Assembly (NCBI GenBank): GCA_017993025.1
Contig: JAGONL010000011.1
Location: 1 to 19,452, forward strand
DNA length: 19,452 bases
Source of the DNA: Candidatus Saccharimonadota bacterium
GTDB taxonomy: Bacteria > Patescibacteriota > Saccharimonadia > Saccharimonadales > SZUA-47
Direction of reading: 5' to 3'
A program made the translations under genes and the position numbers. Below the pieces are notes generated by a model, which was given only the letters and a program-made list of their open reading frames with translations, was not told the DNA's origin and made no database searches. Positions 13,749 to 19,452 of the stretch are shown here, piece by piece. The stretch's first letter is position 1. The number at the start of each line of letters is the position of its first letter.

Positions 13749-16532
13749 ATGACGACCCCTAAAAACGAGCCCGATTTATCTGGAAAAAGACGTTCTGTTA
13801 AAAGACGTGTCAAGGGCAACAAATTTGTTACAAAATCTGGCAAGACAATTAAACTCAATCGTACTATGAACGAAAAGAGCAAAGCCAGACGTGACGCCAA
13901 AGCATTACGCAAGGCAGAGCGACTTAAAGGAATGCCAAAGGGTCGTCTAAAGCGAGTGCTGTTCAGAATGCACCCTAAACGATTATTTGCTTATTGGTTT
14001 AGCCGTGACGGACTGTATATGGGTCTAAAACTTGCTGGAATCAGTTTTGCAGTTGGGTTTTTATTGCTAGCAGGGCTTTTTGCTTACTTCAGAAAAGACC
14101 TTCCTAACCTTAAAGATATTTCTGGCAACAACATTGGTGGTAGTATACGATATTATGACAAAACAGGTGACACGCTTCTATGGGAAGATTACGATGCAGT
14201 TAAGCGTGTACCTGTAGAATCAGCAAGCATATCTGACTATCTTAAAAATGCCACAATAGCCGTTGAGGATCGTGATTTCTATAACCACAACGGTTTTAAT
14301 GTTAAGGGCATCTCAAGAGCTGCCTGGAATAACGCCTTTGGTGGCGCTACCCAAGGTGGTTCTACTATTACTCAGCAATTAGTAAAGTTGACAACTGAAG
14401 GCTTCTCTACTGAAAAAACTGTTACTAGAAAAATAAAGGAATTAATTCTATCTGTCGAGTTTGAAAGAAGTTATTCAAAAGATGAAATTCTTACAGCATA
14501 TCTAAACTCTGCACCTTATGGTCCTATTGAATACGGCGCTGAGGTTGCTTCCAGAACTTATTTCGGTAAATCCGCAAAGGACTTAACACTCGACGAGGCT
14601 ACCCTTCTAGCGTCGGTTCCTAAATCCCCGCCTACATATTCACCGTACGGTCCATATTTCGAGCGTGAAGAGCTTCTGGGCAGACAAAGCTTCATATTAG
14701 ACATCATGGTTGAAGAAGGTTATATAACAGCTGAAGAACGAGAAGCAGCTAAACAAATTGATACTCTTGCCAAGCTAAAGGAACGACAACCAAAATATAC
14801 CGGAATAGTCGCACCACACTTTGTTTTGGCAGCCAAAAGCCAGGTTGAGGCGGATTTGACTGAGTCTTCTTATTTGCGAGGTGGTTGGAAAGTTACAACC
14901 ACACTAGACCTAGGACTACAAAAAATCGCAGAAGAGGAAGTTGCAAAAGGAATAAAACAGGTTGAAAGACAAAAGGGAGATACCGCGGCATTTGTTGCAG
15001 AAGATGTAGAAACCGGACAGGTTGTAGCACTTGTAGGTGGTGCTGATTTTAACAACAAAGAACGTGCTGGTGAATTTAACTTTGCTCAACGTCCACTACC
15101 TCCAGGCTCAAGCTTTAAACCATACGACTATTTATCGCTTATCGAACACACCACTAACTCCGGTGCGGGTTCGGTGCTATATGATACTCAGGGTCCTTTA
15201 GAGGGCTATCCGTGTACCAACAAGACTACAGGTAGAAATAAGGGTAACTGTCTACAAGATTATGATTTTAGGTATCCTGGACCTGTTTCACTGCGTTATT
15301 CTTTAGGTGGTTCTCGTAACGTGCCCGCTGTAAAGGCAATGCTTATTGTAGGAGTTGATAAGACGATTGAAACAGCAAATAAACTAGGACTCTACGATAG
15401 CGAACGCCAAACAGGTGGATACAAATGTTACGAAGATTTCCAAAACAAGATAGAAACCCAGTGTTATGGAGCCTCTGCGATTGGTGACGGTGCATATCTA
15501 CATCTTGATAAGCACGTACATTCTTATGCGACTATTTCTAGAAACGGGAACAAAGTCCCTCAAAGTTACGTTCTAAAAGTTGAAGATTCTAAAGGCAAAA
15601 AACTTTATGAATGGGAGCCGAGTGCTGGTGAACAAGTTGTGCGTCCTGATTCTGCATATATTGTTGCAGATATAATGTCAGACCCACGTGCAAGCTATAT
15701 GAGCAGAAAATCGCATGATTATAAGGGCTGGGATTTTTCATTAAAAACCGGTACTACCAACGACAATAAAGACGGTTGGATGATGGGCTTTTCGACAAAA
15801 TATGCAGCTGGAGTATGGGTTGGACACCACACGGGACAGGTAGAAATGAGTGGATTCATGGAAACTATGACGCAACCAATTTGGACTAACTTTATGCAAA
15901 GAGCTCACGACGGAAAAGAACCAGTTGCACGTGTTAAGCCGGCAGGAGTGCAAACACTCCCAGCATATGTTGTTTCAAGCCATGTTGGCGTAAGTTCAAT
16001 AGAGCCAAGTCCTAGCAACGATATATTTCCTTCTTGGTATGTAAAACCGGGTGGAGCAAAACCTGGTGAAAATGTAAAGAAAGACAAAGTGTCTCAGAAG
16101 AAAGCTACAGAATGTACGCCACCTTTAGCAGTTGAAGAAACACCAATAGGAAATGCAGCGCAATATTCTAGCGATCCATTTTATAATGCTACTACAAACT
16201 CAGAGGACTCTGATGATATTCATAAATGTGAAGACATAAAACCAACTGTGTCTCTAGCAACATTTGATAACGGTGGCGGAAGTTACACATTTGAAGTTTC
16301 GGTAGGAAGTGGCACGCACCCAATTGCGTCAGATAAAATTACCGGTAAGTTAACGGTTAGTATAGATGGCAACGTAATAGCTGACGGCGCTATAGACATA
16401 GTCTCGCCAGGAGTATATCAGTTCAACTACACATCTGCGCTGTCCAACACTGCAACGGTCACAGCGTACGTAACCGACAGTGTGCTGTATGAAGCACAAG
16501 ACTCTAAGGATGTGCCGTTTCAGCTCCCTTGA
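13749..16532 (+). CDS. class A penicillin-binding protein (glycosyltransferase 51 + transpeptidase)
   Basis: Bifunctional enzyme that polymerises lipid II into glycan strands and cross-links peptides outside the membrane. It has 927 residues. A long, very basic cytoplasmic tail (1-90) is followed by a single membrane anchor at about 92-114. The GT51 domain carries the catalytic Glu173 in AVEDRDFYNH, then GGSTITQQLVK and the RKIKELILSVEFE segment. The transpeptidase domain has the SxxK motif at 454-457 (GSSFKP), SRN at 522-524 and KTGTT at 666-670. The tail after about 770 has a low-complexity linker and an Ig-like beta domain (about 830-927). It is the only plus-strand protein gene in the window and converges on the PIN-TRAM gene with a 26-base gap and no visible terminator. 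Confidence 0.95.
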   Translation: MTTPKNEPDLSGKRRSVKRRVKGNKFVTKSGKTIKLNRTMNEKSKARRDAKALRKAERLKGMPKGRLKRVLFRMHPKRLFAYWFSRDGLYMGLKLAGISFAVGFLLLAGLFAYFRKDLPNLKDISGNNIGGSIRYYDKTGDTLLWEDYDAVKRVPVESASISDYLKNATIAVEDRDFYNHNGFNVKGISRAAWNNAFGGATQGGSTITQQLVKLTTEGFSTEKTVTRKIKELILSVEFERSYSKDEILTAYLNSAPYGPIEYGAEVASRTYFGKSAKDLTLDEATLLASVPKSPPTYSPYGPYFEREELLGRQSFILDIMVEEGYITAEEREAAKQIDTLAKLKERQPKYTGIVAPHFVLAAKSQVEADLTESSYLRGGWKVTTTLDLGLQKIAEEEVAKGIKQVERQKGDTAAFVAEDVETGQVVALVGGADFNNKERAGEFNFAQRPLPPGSSFKPYDYLSLIEHTTNSGAGSVLYDTQGPLEGYPCTNKTTGRNKGNCLQDYDFRYPGPVSLRYSLGGSRNVPAVKAMLIVGVDKTIETANKLGLYDSERQTGGYKCYEDFQNKIETQCYGASAIGDGAYLHLDKHVHSYATISRNGNKVPQSYVLKVEDSKGKKLYEWEPSAGEQVVRPDSAYIVADIMSDPRASYMSRKSHDYKGWDFSLKTGTTNDNKDGWMMGFSTKYAAGVWVGHHTGQVEMSGFMETMTQPIWTNFMQRAHDGKEPVARVKPAGVQTLPAYVVSSHVGVSSIEPSPSNDIFPSWYVKPGGAKPGENVKKDKVSQKKATECTPPLAVEETPIGNAAQYSSDPFYNATTNSEDSDDIHKCEDIKPTVSLATFDNGGGSYTFEVSVGSGTHPIASDKITGKLTVSIDGNVIADGAIDIVSPGVYQFNYTSALSNTATVTAYVTDSVLYEAQDSKDVPFQLP

Positions 16533-16558
16533 CCGTCCTTAAAATATATAATAAATTA

Positions 16559-17242
16559 CTAAATCAATACTGCAAAAATCATTTTGCCGGCTTTTGTCTG
16601 GATCATTCTCTCTACTTTAGCGCTGACTACTTTGTTTTTTAGCCTACCTGCACCGTCAACTACAACCATAGTTCCATCGTCAAAATAACCAACACCTTGT
16701 CCTTGCCCCTCACCTTTTTGTATAATTTTTACTTCAATTTTTTCACCAGGTAACATTTTAGGTCTTAGAACCTGAGCTAGTTCGTTTACGTTTAATACAG
16801 AAACACCCTCGACTATAGCTACTTTGTTTAGATTAAAGTCAGTTGTACATAGTGAAGCGTTTCGCTTAATCGCTAACTGTAGAATAAGTTCATCAGTTAA
16901 TTGAGAATCCGCAAAACCAAAATTATCTATTTCAACATTTGTAGTTTTCAATTGTTGAAGTTCTGATACAACATCAAGCCCTAGGCGAGCTCTTTCTCTT
17001 TTATGAGCATCCCTGCCGTCAGCTAGCAATTGAAGTTCTCGCAAGACAATTTTAGGTACTATTATTTTTTGCTGTAAAAATCCAGCTTTTACCACGTCTA
17101 AAATTCTACCATCAATAAGTGAACTGGTGTCCATTACTACTGATTTACCGAATTTTGGCTGTTTGTCTTGTGTAACAATTTTTCTAGTATCTAAAATTAA
17201 ATATAATATTACTATCACTGTTAAGAGGTATATTGTAGTCAT
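16559..17242 (-). CDS. membrane-anchored PIN-TRAM domain protein (YacL-like)
   Basis: A 227-residue protein with one amino-terminal membrane helix (3-17), a PIN nuclease-fold domain and a carboxy-terminal TRAM domain. PIN acidic residues are visible: Asp38 and Asp44 in VMDTSSLIDGR, the conserved Glu in LRELQ, and the Asp in TTDFNLNKVA. The TRAM part (about 160-227) holds GEKIEVKII and GVGYFDDGTMVVVDGA. This matches the YacL/PIN-TRAM family of putative RNases, but is shorter because YacL has four membrane helices. Its ATG overlaps the radA stop (ATGA at 17239-17242) and GGAG lies 6 bases upstream, so the two are translationally coupled; radA-yacL is a common gene pair. The target RNA is unknown. 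Confidence 0.88.
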   Translation of the reverse strand: MTTIYLLTVIVILYLILDTRKIVTQDKQPKFGKSVVMDTSSLIDGRILDVVKAGFLQQKIIVPKIVLRELQLLADGRDAHKRERARLGLDVVSELQQLKTTNVEIDNFGFADSQLTDELILQLAIKRNASLCTTDFNLNKVAIVEGVSVLNVNELAQVLRPKMLPGEKIEVKIIQKGEGQGQGVGYFDDGTMVVVDGAGRLKNKVVSAKVERMIQTKAGKMIFAVLI

Positions 17243-18588
17243 TCTTTCTCCAGAAAATTATTAAGTGCAGAACGGATGTCTTTTACTGGAGTTAGGAGTG
17301 GCATTTTGCCTTCACCGCGGTATTTAGGCCCGATAGCAGCCTCAAAACCTAGTTTCTTGGCTTCGGCTACTCTTTTTTCGATATGTGATACATGACGTAC
17401 TTCACCACTAAGACCTAATTCCCCAAATACGACGGCGTTTTTCTTTAACTGCATGCCTTTAGACGCTGAAGCGATTGCCATGCATATTGCAAGGTCTGCA
17501 GCAGGTTCGTTAACAGCAATGCCGCCAACAACATTAATGTAAATATCTTTGTCACCTAGCGCAAGCTTTGTTCTTTTCTCAAGCATTGCAATAAGGAGGT
17601 TGAGCCTGTTTTGATCAAAGCCGCTAGAAGCTCGTTTAGGGTATCCATAAGATGATGTATTAACTAAAGCCTGAATCTCTACTAGCAAGGGTCTGGTACC
17701 CTCCATAGTAGCCAGAACTACCGACCCATCAGTGACTTGTCTTTCTTCCAGAAGTGATGCCGATGGATTGTCTACGGCTACTAGCCCGCTTTCCTTCATC
17801 TCATATATTCCAGCTTCGTTGGTAGAACCAAAACGATTTTTGATAGACCTTAGTACCTTAAAGCCCCCATATCTATCTCCCTCAAGTTGAAGAACAGCAT
17901 CAACACTATGTTCTAGTATTTTTGGGCCAGCAATAGAGCCTTCTTTTGTCACATGTCCAACAATAATTAAAGTAGTATCACTGGCTTTTGAAGCTTGAGA
18001 CAACATGTTTGAACTGTTTGTTATTTGACTGACTGAGCCAGCAGTAGAGCTGATATCATTACACGTGATTGTTTGTATAGAATCTACAATGACAACCTTG
18101 AACTCTCCACTTGAAATCGTTTTTGCTATATCATCTGCAACCGTAGATGATGCTAGTTTTAAGTCAGACTTATTTCTATTTAATCTTATCGCCCGAGAGG
18201 CAACTTGATGAGCAGATTCTTCACCGCTGACATATAACGTGGGAACATTCAGCGATACATCATGAGCAATTTGCAATAACAACGTACTCTTGCCAATACC
18301 GGGCTGGCCTGCTAACAGCACGACACTTCCCTGCACAAAACCACCTCCTAAAACTACGTCAAGCTGTTTATCACCAGTCAAAATCCGTTCTTTTGTTTCT
18401 TTTGCTGACACATCGATAACTGATTGAACTTTTAAATTAGTACCATTTTGTTTTATCTGTAAATTAGAAATTTCAATATTCTCAACAAGGGTATTCCATT
18501 CTCCGCACTGAGAACATTTGCCACTCCAAGAGGTTTGCATATTTCCGCATGAATTACAGGAGTAGCTTACGTGGTGTTTTTTAGCCAT
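17239..18588 (-). CDS. radA: DNA repair protein RadA (Sms)
   Basis: RadA is a RecA-like hexameric helicase that drives branch migration in recombination. The 449 residues are of normal length. An amino-terminal zinc finger has Cys11, Cys14, Cys25 and Cys28. The Walker A is GQPGIGKS at 94-101, the Walker B strand is VVIVDSIQTI, and the family-specific KNRFG is at 250-254. The carboxy-terminal Lon protease-like domain contains VNVVGGIAVNEPAADLA without protease function. The start lies 10 bases after the stop of the HExxH gene and has no Shine-Dalgarno, suggesting coupled translation. The PIN-TRAM gene overlaps its stop by four bases. Confidence 0.97.
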   Translation of the reverse strand: MAKKHHVSYSCNSCGNMQTSWSGKCSQCGEWNTLVENIEISNLQIKQNGTNLKVQSVIDVSAKETKERILTGDKQLDVVLGGGFVQGSVVLLAGQPGIGKSTLLLQIAHDVSLNVPTLYVSGEESAHQVASRAIRLNRNKSDLKLASSTVADDIAKTISSGEFKVVIVDSIQTITCNDISSTAGSVSQITNSSNMLSQASKASDTTLIIVGHVTKEGSIAGPKILEHSVDAVLQLEGDRYGGFKVLRSIKNRFGSTNEAGIYEMKESGLVAVDNPSASLLEERQVTDGSVVLATMEGTRPLLVEIQALVNTSSYGYPKRASSGFDQNRLNLLIAMLEKRTKLALGDKDIYINVVGGIAVNEPAADLAICMAIASASKGMQLKKNAVVFGELGLSGEVRHVSHIEKRVAEAKKLGFEAAIGPKYRGEGKMPLLTPVKDIRSALNNFLEKE

Positions 18589-18598
18589 TAGCTATAGT

Positions 18599-19452
18599 CT
18601 ACAGCTCTGATTCACGCGTGTCGATAGCTTCTACTAATTCTCTTTCTTCAACAGCAATCTTATTTCTCTCAACTACGATGGCGTTGTACTCTTCTACTAG
18701 TGATTTAACTTTTGTTACACCGCTATTATAGACACCGACGTCTTTGTTATATACCGTAACCGCACTATTGTATCTCTGAGGGTCTTCTTTATACGATTCT
18801 ATCTTACTTTTGCTGTTTTGGAGTGCATTGTTTTGCAATGTTAGTTCAGCCTGTATTCTGGTTATTTCACCGTTGAGTTCATTTAACTTGCTGTCATACT
18901 CTGCAATTTGAGTTTCACGTTTTTCAAATTCATCAGCATATGTCTCAGCAAGAGTCACAACCGACAGTCTGTCCACAAAATATTTTGAATAATAATCTTC
19001 CAATTCTTTTGGCAAATCGCGGTATTCTGTTCCTAAAATAGAGTGTAGCTCGTTATTAACAACACTTGGATCCCTTTGTCGATAATTCTCTATAATTTCA
19101 CTAAGTCTCACGTTATCAATGCGGTCATAGGCCTCGAGCAATAGTTTATCGACTCTTTCTTTTTCGTTTAAATCAAGTCTGTCGTATCCAGCATGCAACA
19201 TTTCATGTGCAGCAGTAACTTCAATAACACCGTCAAGTCTTGGTTCAACCACTTCAAAAAGATAGATTCTCTGATTTGAAATATAGCAACCAAGTACTAT
19301 TGTTGACTCGCCAACTGTACAGTTGATTTGAAATGTTTCTTTGCCTAAAAGTTCAGGGTCATGAACATAAAATAATTTCTTGGCATGTTCGCTCATACTC
19401 GTACGATCTGCGACAGCTTCAATCTTTGCTGTCGGTGTATAATCTCTGAGTC
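18599..19452 (-). CDS. HExxH metallopeptidase-like protein with coiled coil (runs off right edge)
   Basis: The frame stays open past the ATG at 19396 to the edge, with sensible residues (DYTPTAKIEAVADRTSM), so the gene starts outside the window; at least 284 residues are visible. A zinc-peptidase-like motif HEMLH lies in AAHEMLHAGYDRL. A two-cysteine segment INCTVGESTIVLGCY comes before it. The carboxy-terminal part (roughly the last 110 residues) is a long charged coiled coil. The motif and an upstream strand RIYLFEVVEP look like a minimal metallopeptidase core; activity is inference. Missing residues may include a membrane anchor or signal peptide. It is followed after 10 bases by radA, so the three minus-strand genes probably form an operon. 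Confidence 0.75.
   Translation of the reverse strand, partial: LRDYTPTAKIEAVADRTSMSEHAKKLFYVHDPELLGKETFQINCTVGESTIVLGCYISNQRIYLFEVVEPRLDGVIEVTAAHEMLHAGYDRLDLNEKERVDKLLLEAYDRIDNVRLSEIIENYRQRDPSVVNNELHSILGTEYRDLPKELEDYYSKYFVDRLSVVTLAETYADEFEKRETQIAEYDSKLNELNGEITRIQAELTLQNNALQNSKSKIESYKEDPQRYNSAVTVYNKDVGVYNSGVTKVKSLVEEYNAIVVERNKIAVEERELVEAIDTRESEL

Noticed and set aside
19340..19396. Complete HExxH gene starting at ATG 19396
   Set aside because: The frame continues open with family-like sequence to the window edge, and no ribosome binding site precedes this ATG.

Overview
The window looks like a piece of a small, AT-rich, gene-dense bacterial chromosome, most likely from Candidatus Saccharibacteria (TM7) or a close Patescibacteria relative. 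That placement is inferred from the gene mix, the compact layout and the style of several proteins; no search was run. UGA works as a normal stop here (for example at the radA/PIN-TRAM junction and at the end of the penicillin-binding protein), which argues against the recoded Absconditabacteria/Gracilibacteria lineages. No stretch longer than about 210 bases lacks a gene. All protein genes are on the minus strand except one class A penicillin-binding protein; the tRNA is also on the plus strand.

Layout from left to right. 1-1045: amino-terminal part of rpoB, running off the left edge. 1195-1806: unrecognised protein A. 1848-2429: clpP, with a CIRCE/HrcA-type operator and heptad tandem repeats upstream. 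2530-4403: a seven-helix PQ-loop-like membrane protein directly behind trigger factor (tig). 4535-5827: hisS. 5884-5983: a nested RNA fold and a terminator. 6032-6598: unrecognised protein B. 6711-6794: tRNA-Leu(UAG) with its terminator, followed by a 23-bp copy of the tRNA 3' end and a second terminator. 6941-7888: alpha/beta hydrolase. 7981-8505: rsmD, with a hairpin over its start codon and heptad repeats upstream. 8585-9409: zinc phospholipase C-like protein. 9532-11538: recG. 11582-12346: SAM methyltransferase. 12369-13616: tyrS. 13749-16532: penicillin-binding protein (plus strand). 16559-18588: PIN-TRAM protein and radA. 18599-19452: HExxH coiled-coil protein, running off the right edge.

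Most genes are housekeeping: transcription (rpoB), protein folding and turnover (tig, clpP), tRNA charging (hisS, tyrS, tRNA-Leu), rRNA methylation (rsmD), DNA repair (recG, radA) and peptidoglycan synthesis. The tig-clpP neighbourhood forms a protein quality-control block, and the CIRCE element suggests that clpP belongs to an HrcA heat-shock regulon. I found no complete mobile element, CRISPR array or obvious defence island. The most interesting signals are regulatory and structural: the CIRCE element, two families of 7-bp tandem repeats in 5' leaders, the hairpin sequestering the rsmD start, the folded RNA between gene B and hisS, the duplicated tRNA 3' end, and a recurring arrangement of -10 boxes 6-11 nt before start codons that suggests leaderless or near-leaderless transcripts.
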